64,000 nucleotides of DNA from Glaciozyma antarctica PI12 (taxonomy: Eukaryota > Basidiomycota > Microbotryomycetes > Kriegeriales > Camptobasidiaceae): positions 226,996-290,995 of the forward strand of contig KZ627153.1 in the NCBI GenBank assembly GCA_002917775.1, given 5' to 3'. The number at the start of each line of letters is the position of its first letter. Position 1 is the stretch's first letter. The notes beneath the pieces were generated by a model. The model saw only the letters and a program-made list of their open reading frames with translations, was not told the origin of the DNA and ran no database searches. Both the position numbers and the translations under genes were made by a program. Shown here one piece after another: positions 44,933-56,183 of this stretch.

Positions 44933-47900
44933 TTAATGCTTCTTGGGCTTCTTGCTCTTCTTCCCCTGCTCCTTCTCCGCCTTGGCGTTCTTCTCCTTCC
45001 TATCCTCCGACGACTTCCTCTTCGTCGACGCCGGGTTCTTGATACTGATCAACGACGAGACACCCCCCACTCGCTCGCCCCCAACCCGCGAAGCAACCTT
45101 CGCCTGCGCCGCCTTCCACTCGTCCTTATCCCCTCCAATCGCGTACCTGCCACCAGAGACAAATCAGCCCAACTCGCGACGCCAAAAGCGACAAGGACCC
45201 ACTTACTGTTTCAAATCGAGCGAATCAATCACCTCGCGCTGCTGCTCCTTCAACTGCTTGAGCACCTCATCTCCCTCGTCCGCGAGCTCCTGCGCGATCG
45301 CTCGCTCGCCTCCGGCCGTCGACATGGCGCCGGCGGAGGGCTTGAAGATCTTGGAGGTCGGGCCTTGCTCGTCGGGGAGGGTCAAGGCGATATCGGCCTT
45401 TTGGACCTCTTGTAAGCTCTTGGTCATCTTGCGAATCGTCTTGACGAAGAGTGCGAGAGATTGGGCGACGGGGAGTTGGAGCTCGGTCTGCAGAGACGAA
45501 CATCAGCTTCAGCTAGCCTCGTTGATTCGCGAACAACGAACCTCGATGTCCTCGACCGGCTTGCGCTGGAGACCCAGTGCGAGCAGGATCGAGCTCTGGA
45601 CTCCGGAGAGCTTGATGTCGGTAGGGAATCGGTTGGAGAAGTAGAGGGCGGCGAGGGTGGGGAGGAGGTCGAGAATGACGTGGTAGTCGAGCATGTTGTT
45701 CGCGTACGAGTCGAGGCGCTTGAGGTCAAACGGGGAGAAGAGGGCTCGGACTTCGGAGGAGACGAGGGCTGCGAGGGGGACTAGATCAGTGTCTGGCGCA
45801 GGCGAATGGGGATGGGAACGCACCGTGCTGGCGCTCCGAGTTGTTGAGGTCGCCTGCGCTAGCTGCCTCCAGCACGCTGAGAGCCGTCACGGACGCGAAC
45901 TCGCGGAACTTGAAGGAGAGAAGGGAGATGAAGCGTTTCCGGAAGTCTGCGCACGTCACTCATCAGCTGGGCCGATTGTATCACCGCAAAACACGACTCA
46001 CCGACAGAGAACGCAGCGAGCCAAGCGGCCGACTCGTCCTTGTTCTTGTTGAGACCTCGCAGCATGACGCAAGTGTGCTCACCGGTGAGCTCGTAGGTCG
46101 TCTGGCGCATGTACAGCGGGACGTAGCCCGCGCGCTTCCAGAACTTGAAGAGGAGGGGAGTGATGCCGTACGAGACGCCGAGGTAGTCGAGCTTCTCGGG
46201 TTGGCGTTCGGAAAGGAGTTGGAGAAGAGGGGGCATCTTGGCGGCGTCGCGGATGCCGATCTTGTCGGTCTGGAGGGTGTCGGACTGGTGTGGAATGCGT
46301 AAGGAACTTGCGAAGCAGCGAGAAAGTTCTGAAGGAACGCACCTCGTCGACCTTGGCAATGTCCTCGAACGTCTCGACCTCCATCTCGGCCATGACCTCG
46401 TCGAGGTTGAGTAGCTCGCCAGAGTAGAACGAGTTGAGCGCTTGGAGAGCGCGAGATCCGTATCCCATCTGTCGAGACCAGGTCAGCAACTGCGAGTTGA
46501 ACGAGCGAGAGAGGAGCGAACCTTGGCGTAATCGGGGTGCACAGCGATCCTGACTATCCGAGCGCCGGAAAGCGAAGCAAAGTCGTCGTCCTGGTACTGA
46601 AGGAGGGAGGGGGAGAGTCAGCGCGAGCTCAAGTCAAAAACGCGAACCGACGAACCTGCTGCGAGATCGTCCAAGGAATGAGGTCGCCTCCTGCCATCTT
46701 GCCGCGACTAAGGTTGTCCAAAACGCTCTGCTTGGAGATATTTCCTTCGAGCGCGACCTGTCCCACACCGTCAGCGCAAGACCTCCCGAAACGGAACGGA
46801 ACGAACGCACCTGCATAACGACGAGAGGATCGGGAAGAGTGTTGTCGCCTTCCTTGAGCGGAGGGAGGAGGACGAAGAGGTGTTGTCCAGGCGCGTCGCT
46901 CATAAGCTGAAGGTCGTTGGGCGAGTTCTTGTAGTGGCTCGCAACGTAGAGCGACATCATGCGCTGGAGGAAGACCTCGGAGGCGGGGTGGAAGGAGAAG
47001 AGGGTATCGCGGTTGACGTAAAAGAGTTCGCACGTCGAAGGGTGCGGGCAGCCTTGAAGCGTCTTCTTGGACGGTACGGAGAGCGTCGCGTCGAGGCAGA
47101 GGAGCTGGTTGAGCCACTTTTCGATAGGGTCGCCGGCGCCGTATCGAATAGGAGTGGTGAGGTTGATCTCTTTGAGCGTTCGCGCGACCGTTCCTGCGAG
47201 CGGAGTCGATCCTCCTGCGGTCTTCGCCGACGTTCCTTCCGCCGCTTGCGGGACTGAGATGGCCGAAGCGGGCCTCGACATCTCGCGGAGTTGTTGAAGG
47301 AGCTTGAGGGAGAGGGAGCGACCGGTGCCTTCGTAGCCGTTGATGGTCGAGGCCATGAAGACGAGGTAGGGGCCGAGGAGGGATCGGACGAGGGTGAGGG
47401 GGATGGCGGCGGCCTCGTCAATAACGACCAGCTCGGCTTGTCCGAGAACGTGGAAGTCCTGGGGTTGGATGTACTGTTGAACGAGAAGCGTCAGTTCTAG
47501 CTTCCAGCACAGCGAGAAACCGAGAAATAACGCACCTGAATCGTCTGGCGATGCTGACGGAAGATGTTGACCCTGACGACGGCTCCCTTCCACTCGGGGT
47601 TGGTACTCTGGACGATATCGTAATCGAGGTGCTCCTCCCACCCAAGCTTGTCGAATCCCTTGAAGACGAATTCGAAGAGCGTCTTGAGGTTCTCGGGGCT
47701 GGGACTGGTGACGAAGATGTTGGAGTACGAGTGGAGGACAGCGAGAGCGATTGAGAGTCCGAGGGCAGCCGACTTTCCTCGGCCACGCGCAGCAGTGAGG
47801 GAGACGGTCTGGGAGAGACTCTTGGACGTGATGGCGTCCGTGAAAGTGAGGATCGCCTTGGCCTGGTCGAGCGTGCGCGCCTCGGCGACGACCTCTCCGA

Positions 47901-49034
47901 TGCCCTTGGTGTCCTTGAGACCCTCCTTGAGCGCTCGCAGCTCCGCCTCTCCCTCGACCTCCCTCCGCTTACCCTTCCCTGCTGAACGACCGAGTCCGAC
48001 GCCTCCTCCGGGTTCGAGAGGAACGATGTCCTTGCCAGCGGAAAGGGGAAGGACGTTGAGCTCGTCGTCGACGATGAGACAGGAGGGGTTGGTGCCGAGG
48101 GAGAGGAGGAAGCGTTCGTTGAAGCGAGCGACGGGGGAGGAAAGGGTAGTGGCGCTGCGGTAGCGAGAGTGGACGTCCTGCGGGCGCGAAAGTCAGCACC
48201 ACTTCTCAGAAGTGAAGGTGCTTCAACGAACCATAGTCATGCTGTACAATCCTCGTAGACTCTTCATGCCCTGCAGTAGGCAGACGACGATTCCTCCTCC
48301 CTCGACAGTTTCGATCGTGCGAGCGAGCAGGTTGGGCGTGATGGCCTCAAAGTCCTGCAAGACGAGCATCGAGAAGGTCTGTCCGAGGATCTTCTCCGTA
48401 TCCTTGTAGTAGCTGCGAGAGAACACGAGCATCAGCTCCATCCCTCGATACTCCCAGCTTGGCGACAACTCACGTATACCGCACGTCCGTCACGCTCACG
48501 AAGAGCTCGAACGGGTCCATCTCTCCCACCTCCCGTTGTCCGCGCTTGACCTCGCGCTTGACCTTGCCCTCGCGCTTCTTCCTGTTGCTCGTGAAGCCCA
48601 AGTCCTTCTTGTAGCACCAGAGCACCGTCGGGCGAGGGTTCTTCTTCTGAGCTGCAAGACCGTCACCGTATTAGCTCCCCTCCTTCCTCTGCTCTACACG
48701 GCTCGTTCACAAGCTCACCATCGGTAGGGTTGGCGAGTCCAGCGATGGATTGGCCGAGGAGGAAGTGGAGGTTGACGATTTGAGCGTGAGCCTTTGCACG
48801 GTCACCCAGGAGGAGGAAGAAGGATCGGTGGGAGGTTTGTAGGGAGCTGCGAGTCTTCAGTCAATGCTGTATACGTGGTAGAGCGTGCGGGGAGAGACTA
48901 CGGACTTGCTGATGAGAGCTGGGATACGGGGATCCAGAGGCTTTCGCCGAGCTGTTGCGTTCGAGCCAGACTAGAAAGAGCGAGGCGGGTTAACTCATAC
49001 GTTCGCTTTAGATGAGCTAAGAGCTACTTACCAT
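44933..49034 (-). CDS. KRE33: RNA cytidine acetyltransferase Kre33/NAT10
   Basis: Coding begins with an exon that contributes only ATG (49032-49034), spliced to SGSNATARRKPLDPRIPALI and SLQTSHRSFFLLLGDRAKAQ. The domain order is that of the family: N-terminal DUF1726 (LGQTFSMLVLQDFEAITPNL), a RecD-like ATPase with Walker A TAARGRGKSAALGLS and Walker B VVIDEAAAIPLTLV, and GNAT with HPDYAKMGYGSRALQ as the acetyl-CoA loop. The C-terminal domain ends in a lysine-rich tail, KKSKKPKKH. It makes N4-acetylcytidine in 18S rRNA and in tRNA-Ser/Leu (with Tan1) and acts in the nucleolus in small-subunit assembly. At about 1,050 residues the length is normal. Roughly a dozen introns; no disruption was noticed. 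Confidence 0.93.
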
Positions 49035-49238
49035 CCTTACAGAAGAGAGAGACGAGATAGGAAACAGCGGGAGGAGGTCAACGTTGAAATCTCTGCACAC
49101 AGCATGTGGGTCTCGTAACCCTTTCTCAGCCGCCTCTCGATACCACACACACACACTCATCGTCAAAAGGAAGAACCGTCGTCTAAATCGAGTGTAATAC
49201 ACGGCTCTACCGCCCTTCAACCCACCAGTGATCCCAGC

Positions 49239-50580
49239 TCACATCAACCTCGACCCCTCTAACACCCTCATCCCACTCCTAACATCCTCATCCCACTTCT
49301 CCCTCTCCCTCTCCCTCCCCACCGCCTGCCTCTCCCTCCTCAGCTCCTCGAGCCCCTCCCGCCCCGCCGGACGACGAAACGAGTCCCCTCGCTGCTGTTC
49401 CTCTGATGCGGGTTCGTCATCGCGTTCTGCGTATTCGGGTTCCTCCTCGGAGACGAGGTCCTCGACGATGATCTCGGGCTCGACGACGGGCTCAGCGACG
49501 ATGGGAACGTCGTCCTCCTCCTCGTCCTTATCCTCGTCTTCGTCGTCCGAATCGACGATGTGCAGCTTGACCATCGGTCCCGAATCCGTCTGGAACGTCT
49601 CGACCTCTCCCTCCATCTCCTCCGCGACCTCCTCCTCTTCCAACATCGCCTCCTCCTCCTCCTCCCGCTCATGCTCGACCGCCTGCTCCTCAAAAAGCGC
49701 CTCCTTCCCATCCTGATGATGCACATGATGCACATGCTCATCATCCAACCTCGGGTCGTCCGGCGAGTCCCTCAAGAAATCCTCGCCGACATCATGCGAC
49801 GAATCCCCCTCGGGCTGATGCACGTCCGCCGGAACTTCCTCCTGCCTATCCAAGCGCGCACCACGTCCACGACGCGGGAGGAACGTATCGGGGATGTCGA
49901 CTTTGGGCGCACGCGCTGCGTTCGCTGGGTCGCCGATTTGAGGCCAGGCGCGAGGGGCTCGAACGGGTGTCGGAGGGGAGGAGGGGGAGGGGGAGGGGGG
50001 AGTCGACGCCGGTGCCGGTTAGGGCGGTGAAGAAGACGAGGAGGCAGGCGAGGAAGAAGAGGGCGTAGAGGAGGTCGTTGAGCTTTTGTCGCCGGAGGTT
50101 CGAGTAGGCGTAGCGGAGGACGTCGGCGGGGGATCTGAGAGTGGCGGTAGGGGAGCCGGCGTACGCGATCGAAGGGGTGATACGATGCCGTTGGTCCTGC
50201 GGCGTGAACTTGTCCGAGCTCGTCGAAGGAGGAGACAAAGCGTAGTCCTCCTCGATCATGCCGAGTCCACTCCCTCCTCCAACTCCCATCCCGCGTTTAG
50301 CTCCCTGAGATCCTCCGCGCGAATCGCTCGTGGCGTGCAGTCCGACCGCAGCCGGGATGGAAGAGGAGCTTCCTTGAAGCGCGTGCCCCGTGAGCTGCCT
50401 TGCGCCCGCGCCGGCCTTGGGGAACGTCCACTCGCGCAAGCTCTGCTTCTTGTCCTTGATCGCATGCGGGGAGGAATGGGAGGACGAGTCGCGGGAGGGG
50501 ACGTTGGGGTCGACGTTGTAAAGGAGGGAAGTGGTCGATTTGGACGAGGTCCGCTTGTGCGGAGCTGTGATGATGCCCAT
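49239..50580 (-). CDS. Single-pass membrane protein with strongly acidic C-terminal region
   Basis: Starts MGIITAPHKRTSSKSTTSLL at 50580. About 180 residues of basic, Ser/Gly-rich sequence lead to one clear membrane helix, LNDLLYALFFLACLLVFFTA, preceded by a basic helix YAYSNLRRQK. After the helix the frame must shift by one within a C run at about 49995-50000 to continue as APRAWPQIGDPANAARAPKV, then a very acidic coil (EREEEEEAMLEEEEVAEEME; DSDDEDEDKDEEEDDVPIVA) and a charged helix to the stop at 49239. In the other frame it would end early (near 49846). No family is recognised. A 5'-leader intron may lie upstream. It is divergent from the polo-box-like gene, so a functional link is possible. 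Confidence 0.55.
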
Positions 50581-51142
50581 TCGCGGGGGAAAAGCTGCTA
50601 GGGGCGTCAGTGGAGAGCACGAGTGCTGGGAATGGAAGACGTACGAGCTCACGAAGAGACGGTGAGTAGGGGGGGCGGTCTGTGCTTGGTCTTCAGGAGA
50701 GGAGGCGCTAGAAGAAGTGGGGAGAGACGAGGCGAGTCGGCCGCTGGAGTAGAAGGGAGGTCAGCGCCTGCAGCAGTAGAGTAGTGTGGAGAGAATCAAC
50801 GAACGCTGGAACTGGAGTGAACGCGTGGACCGTCCAAGTGGGTCGAGAAGGTCCGACGGAGGGAGAGTTGGATGGGCGTAGATCCAGCTACTCGGTGCGT
50901 CGTTGCTGTTGCTGCTGCTGTTGCTGTCGACCTTGCTGTCGCCGACGACGAAGAGGGAAAGGAGGGCGGAGGAAGACGACCAAGGGAGGAGGAGTGAACG
51001 ACTGTGTCGCGAGAGGGTTTCGTTCTCGACCCTTTTGACCTCGTCGATCGATTTTAACCTCGAGTGCTGAGACTCCCTCCTCCCCGTGCGGCAGCAGCAG
51101 CACCGACAGCGACAACGACAGCGGCAGTGAGGAGAGGAGGAG
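50581..51142. other. Divergent intergenic region with CAG/CTG runs
   Basis: About 560 bases between divergent starts. It holds a CTG-type run at about 50905-50935 and a GCAGCAGCAGC run near 51090, both imperfect. I found no protein-kinase coding sequence here, which matters for the adjacent polo-box gene. Confidence 0.55.
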
Positions 51143-52922
51143 ATGGAGTCGCGCTCTCCCTTCACTCAGCTCAACCAGCACCACTCAGCGCGTCGACCTT
51201 CCTTCAAGAGCGTAACCTTCCGCCCCTTCTCCTTCAGCGAACCAAACAACCACAACAACGACGAGAACACGCCCTTACAACCACGACTACCTCCTCTCCA
51301 ATCCCTTGAAGCCCTACTCGACCCCTCTCCCGCACTCCCCTTCCCTCAACGCGCCGGGATCTGTTTCGCCGACCGCGCCATTCCTCTCCGGCGCGAGGTC
51401 CTCAGGAAGGCGGCTCAGGTGCCAGCAGTGCAGCAGGAGCGTCGGGAGGAGGTGAAGGTACAACAGGAGGAGCTGGGCGAGCCAACTTCGCGGCGGCGCA
51501 CGAGGAGCCCCTGGTTGGAGAACCTCAGGCGGGAGGTATGGGGAATGCGGAGGGAGAATCAGGACATCAAGGACGTGATAGCTCGAAGGATCACGACGTG
51601 TCGGACGGTGCAGGGCGGTCCAGCCAGGAAGGCCGCGTTCGCGGGGAGCTCTCCGACCATCCGACCTCCCCAAGTCCCTCTGCTCTCCCATTCCTCAAGC
51701 CCTCTCGACGTCCCTTCCCCTCTCCACCAGTTCGAACCTCTCCACTCGCACCACGACCTGCTCCACCTCTCTCAGAACGTCTCAGCACACCTCCTCTCGA
51801 CGAAATCGCACGCCTCTCCACCGCCGGCCTCCCTCCCATCCGCCACCGTCTTCGCACCTCAGGAACCATCGAGATCCTCCCCTCCTCTCACGAAAACGAA
51901 ATCGACCTCCGCTCACGCAACAACGGCGCAATCCTTATTTCAGGCGACGGCAGCTCCGTGCGTCCCCACTCTCTCCGCTCTTCGCTCGCTCATCCCCTTC
52001 GCAGCTATCCTATTTCGACCACCCCGGACCCCCCGACGGACCTCTCCTCCTCCTCCACCCTACCACCACCTATCTTTACCCCTCTTTTCCGCCGAAACAC
52101 CGAAAGCACTACCTCCTGGCTTTTAAATTCCTCTACGCCCTCCGCTCCAGAACCCCTCTCGTGCGTCCTTTCCTCCTCGACACAACTCCACTAACCCCTC
52201 GCGCAGTTGATCCACTTCCCACCACCATCCTACGCCCGTCAAACGATCTTCTCCGACTCCCCACCGTCGTACAACGTCGTCCTCCCCCGTTCGACACTCA
52301 CCATCTCACGCTCTCAATCCACCGTCCGTCTCTCCAACCCAACGCGCACCCTCCCACTCCCGCTATCACCTTCCGATCTCGCAGCCCTCTCCACAGCCGA
52401 ACGAACGGACGTCCAAAACGCCCTCGCACAAGCTCAGGAGATCGACGCGCTCGCCAGCGCTTTTCGCGCTGCCATACCGGCCCCTCCCCTTCCACCCCCT
52501 CCCCTTCCCCCACGCCCTCCTCCTCCGCTACAAGCAAAGATACCAACGATCGCATCTCAGCCAGCGGGACGAGATCCCACGCTCCGCACCATGTCCCTCG
52601 CACCCTCCTCCCCTCCTCCCTCCTCTCCCCTCGCCTCGCGCAAGGCACCATTGCCAGCAATAGAAGACCGACAGTACCTTCCCGGTGCGGGGTGGATCCT
52701 TCGCACGCGGGCGGGAGAGGGCGGGGAGTACGTCGCGTTGTTTGCGGATGGGGAGGAGGTGCGAGTACGGGAGGGGTGGGTGGAGATTCGCGGGAGGAGG
52801 TGAGTCCCCTTGATGTTGGTGAAGGGGTGGAGGCTGATGAATGCAGGTGGAGGGTTGAGGAGTTGCCGGAGAAGGTGGAGAGGCGGTGGATGTTGGTGCG
52901 GGAGATGATGATGTTGTTTTAA
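51143..52922 (+). CDS. Kinase-less protein with PLK4-type cryptic polo-box and C-terminal polo box
   Basis: About 515 residues. The N-terminus is disordered, with one helix (WLENLRREVWGMRREN). The frame changes between about 51536 and 51627; a 92-nt GT-AG intron or a one-base indel fits. Residues about 209-335 match the two-lobed PLK4 cryptic polo-box: TSGTIEILPSSHENEIDLRS and GAILISGDGSSLSYFDHP in lobe 1; then YPSFPPKHRKHYLLAFKFLY, ALRSRTPLLIHF and the FSDSPPSYNVVLP strand of lobe 2. Residues about 450-515 form a third box: LPGAGWILRTRAGEGGEYVA, LFADGEEVRVREGWVEIRGR, then WRVEELPEKVERRWMLVREM to the end, the order seen in PLK4's PB3. Introns at 51958-52004, 52161-52206 and 52800-52846. No kinase domain precedes it. 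The assignment is by recalled family pattern and is not verified. Confidence 0.62.
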
Positions 52923-53542
52923 CCACCGCACGGGAATGCAAGCATGATTTACGAAACGGCGAAACGAGGTGTCCCTTTTGTACGCGTTCACTCTGGCGCA
53001 CTTTTTTTTGGCTTCCCAAGTCTCAAGTGCAGCTCATCCTCAGCAACGCTCAATCTAGGCAGCAACTGCTTCAACATTCAGCCCCAGCCCGCCTCACAGC
53101 GAGTCCATCGCAAGACTCGACCTCGGTCGTCTCGCTCCTCTCCAATCCTCGCTCCAGCTCCCTCCCTTAAGCCCTCTCCGAGCTGTTCAGTGTGGACAAG
53201 CTCTCCCAATAGTCAATCATCTACGTGATCTGCCTCTTCTCGGCCTTAGGAAAAGAAACTGCGAGGTGTTTCCTCTCCGCATTCCTCGTGAAAGGAGTTC
53301 CGTGTGTTTGTTTGCCCTTCCGCTCTGCCCCCCGCTGCAACAATCCCAACAACGTGAGCACCTTTGCTCCTCCCAGCTCCTTCTATCCCACTTCGCGAAC
53401 CCGAAAAACCTACTCGGAAGTCCCGGCGCACACGTAGCCTGGCCGGGAGCGCCTATTGTTGAGAGTTCCTTGCCTCCTTCCCTGCCTGCTCTCCCCCCAC
53501 ACCAACCCTTCCAGAAGTGGACTTCCACTCACAACACGCGTG
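52923..53542. other. Intergenic region
   Basis: About 620 bases without a recognisable gene. Open frames are short and lack family features. It presumably carries the promoter and leader of the secreted-protein gene that follows. Confidence 0.5.
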
Positions 53543-54353
53543 ATGCGTGCTTTCGTTCTTCTCTGCGTTCTCGTAGCCGGCTGCCAGGCGCGTCCGTTCG
53601 ACGCGAGGGCCCACGAATCGCTTGAGGTGAGCTTGCTCTGCTAATCACGGCACGCGCCAGTCCCCCGCTGACAGGGCTTTTCTTGCAGTCTTACATGGAC
53701 CTGGGGAAGAGCTCAGCGCGTGAGAAGCCGCCTGGTGGGCGCTCCCTTTGCTGAACGAACCGACGCACGCGCTTACCCCTTCAAAAGGGCTTCCTCACGT
53801 CCGACGCCAACAAATCGACTTCACGAGCGCGGAAAGCGCTTCCGCCAGCTCCGACGAGCCCTCCTCCACTCCCTCCACCTCCGTTCCCATTTCTACGACC
53901 TCCACTCTCGACTCGTCCTCGTCCTCCTCCTCCTCCTCCTTCCCCTCCGGCACCAGCACGCCTACGACTGAGACGCCAGCTCCAATCGAAACCCCCTACT
54001 CTTATTCCGAAACTTACTCCTACGTCGAGCCCACCTCCACCTCCAGCACAGCAACACCTCCCCCTGTTATCGTAGTCTACTCGACGGAGCTAGTTCGAGC
54101 GCGCGAAACGGGCACGGCGATTGCAGCTCCTATCGTGGTGGAGAAGACAAGGACGCACGGGGTTTTCGTGTCGACTACGTTGACAAGGCCGACGATCAGG
54201 GCGACGGCGAGTGTCAGTGCCGGAGAGCGGGGGAGGTCATCCTTTGGTGAGTGGGCTCCTTTCGCGGGCCGGAAAGGAAGCTGATGTTTGCGTGGTGAAG
54301 TGGGCAGAACGGTGGCAGTCTTGGGGTGGACGGTGCTGGTGTTGGTGGGATGA
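53543..54353 (+). CDS. Small secreted Ser/Thr-rich wall or surface protein
   Basis: The first exon encodes a signal peptide, MRAFVLLCVLVAGCQARPFD, with likely cleavage after GCQA. An intron (about 53626-53688) leads to SYMDLGKSSAR and a second intron to LPHVRRQQIDFTSAESASAS. The body is Ser/Thr/Pro-rich with a poly-Ser stretch and YSYSETYSYVEP, suited to O-mannosylation. A beta-like segment IVVYSTELVRARETGTAIAA and VVEKTRTHGVFVSTTL follows. After the last intron (about 54245-54298) comes VGRTVAVLGWTVLVLVG, a hydrophobic C-terminus that could be a GPI-attachment signal or an anchor. No cysteine pattern is present in the mature part. No homologue is recognised. Confidence 0.62.
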
Positions 54354-54772
54354 ACAGCTCTGGAAGCGTCAATGTGTTGTATTTAACGAGGGAAGAGAGA
54401 GCGAGATCACGGCACGGAGCTCGAAACTGATCTCAATCTGCTCTTCTTCTGCTGTTCTTTCGTTAGCGGCTCTCGTACGCTTGCACATGCCTTTTGGGAG
54501 CGAAGCGAACCCAGAGGAAGAGGTTTGGCGATGTCCCAGCGACGCGGATGGTAGTGAGGAGAGAGGCAGGAAATGTGGTGGAATACCGAGGTCCAGCTAC
54601 CTGCTCGTCGACGTTGGCGACGACGTGACCGTTGCTCAGAAATTACTCCGTGCGAAGCTGTCCTCGCTCCGCTCGCTGTCTCGCCTTCTCTTCGTCCCAG
54701 CAGTCACGCCACAGCAGAGCTTCTCATTCATACTATGTAGATCACTTCCACCCTCCTAAACTATTTGCTGAG

Positions 54773-54958
54773 CTACGAGGACGCGGGGGAGCGACCCATT
54801 CGCGCTGCAGCTCCTCCTGAGCCCGGCCGCATATCCTTCATCTCCGCGTCGTTCCACGCCTTCTTCTCGGCCTCGTACATCGCGTTCCTCCGGCTCTCAG
54901 GCACTCCCAGAGATTTTCGCATCAAGTCCCGATGACCGACCTGCTCGTGGTTCATCAT
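54773..54958 (-). other. In-frame 61-codon extension immediately after the MYND gene's TGA
   Basis: Directly after the TGA the frame continues MMNHEQVGHRDLMRKSLGVP, ESRRNAMYEAEKKAWNDAEM and KDMRPGSGGAAARMGRSPAS before a second stop. The composition is protein-like (charged helix). It could be a read-through extension, the product of a sequence error at the TGA, or chance. It has no peroxisomal C-terminal tripeptide. Confidence 0.35.
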
Positions 54959-55806
54959 TCACTCGAGGCTCACGCAAGTGGGGACGTCCGTCACCGGAAT
55001 CGCAGCCTCCGCCGCTCGCAATTTGCGCTCGAAAGCGATGGCGACGAGCGAAGATTGATCGCGAGACTTGTACCTTGCAACGCGGAGCGTGTTGTGAGCG
55101 AAGGTGGCGTGGAGGAGGCGTCCGAGAAGGGTCGGTGGAATTGGGGGGTCGCAGGAGATCATGCGGAGTTGAAACTCGACGGTGATGTAAAAGGGAATGA
55201 GGGAAGGGCGGAAGGATTGGAGTTGTTCGGAGTCGGTGAGGAGGGTGGTCATGCGTAGGCGATAGATGAACTTGTTTCGCTCGAGAGGATCCAGGCGATT
55301 GAGCTCGTCACTCATACGGCGCCAGTAAATCTGCGACGAGAGGCGTGAGCGAGGACGACAGAGCAAGTTCATAAAGATTGACGAACGTCTAGCGAATCGG
55401 GTCCAAAGACCTGTCGGAAGGTGTCTTGCTCGATCGAGTCGGACTGCTGAGGATTCGGGGCGCGAGGGTACCACCTATCAGCGGCGTTGTCTGCAAAAGA
55501 CTGGATCAGTTATACACCCTCTCACTGAACGGCACAAACCGTACACAAACCAGCTTGCGCATAGAAGTCGTTCTCAGCTCGCGTCCACGGAGCCTGCTCG
55601 AACTGCAGCGAGTCCTTCCCGCAAAGCAGCTTGTGGCAAGGCCAGACCTGCGACTCCTTATGCTCAGTCATATCTACGATGTTCTGGAGAGGAAGCACAC
55701 GCACGAGGGCTTGATGAGCCTTGGAGCAGTACGCCGCCACTCTACAGCTTCCACAGCGGAGAGGGGCGGGGGACAAGCAAACAGCACACTCGGGAAGCTC
55801 CTTCAT
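54959..55806 (-). CDS. MYND zinc-finger protein
   Basis: Starts MKELPECAVCLSPAPLRCGS at 55806 (a leader intron ends just upstream). The MYND finger runs through CRVAAYCSKAHQ and, after an intron, SQVWPCHKLLCGKDSLQFEQ, supplying the C2-C2-C2-H-C ligands. Small exons then give DNAADRWYPRAPNPQQSDSI and IYWRRMSDELNRLDPLERNK, followed by a helical region FIYRLRMTTLLTDSEQLQSF, SLIPFYITVEFQLRMISCDP and LLGRLLHATFAHNTLRVARY. There is no SET domain. The stop is TGA at 54959-54961, after VTDVPTCVSLE. The same frame reopens immediately and runs 61 more codons (see the next feature). MYND fingers bind proline-rich partners; no specific role is apparent. Confidence 0.7.
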
Positions 55807-56183
55807 CGCAGCAAAGCTCTAGGAGGAGTCAGCAGGTCATCAGAGCGCGGACCGGGTTCAGACGGAACGGAGAAGCTTCTTACTCGTGAGCGCCGTGGAC
55901 GTTGGGAGAGGGGAAGCGTCTCGGGGGTACGCCTCGTTGGCCTGAGCAGGAGCGACTCGCAGGATACTCTTGCGGAGCAGGGGGGAGAGAGAAGGTCGTG
56001 GGTTTGGGAGGAGAGAGGACGGCCCCCCCTCACGATCTCGATTATGAGGACCGTTCCTTTGTTCTCCTGATCTTGGCCTCTTTCGAGCCTTCCCACTTCC
56101 TTCGCGTCGTAAGAACTGCTCCCAGCAGAGTTGAATCAACAGGGAAGACACTAATCACAGCGGGAAAGCACAACGCGCAACGC
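55807..56183. other. Gap between the MYND and DCP2 genes, probable MYND leader
   Basis: About 380 bases. A plausible 3' splice site (CTGAC...CTCCTAG) sits just above the MYND start codon, so the sequence is probably the 5' leader with an intron. Nothing else is recognisable. Confidence 0.4.

Noticed and set aside
54937-54958. A 22-nt intron after the MYND gene's Leu-Glu codons
   Set aside because: It is far too short, has no branch site, and splicing it shifts the frame to an early stop.
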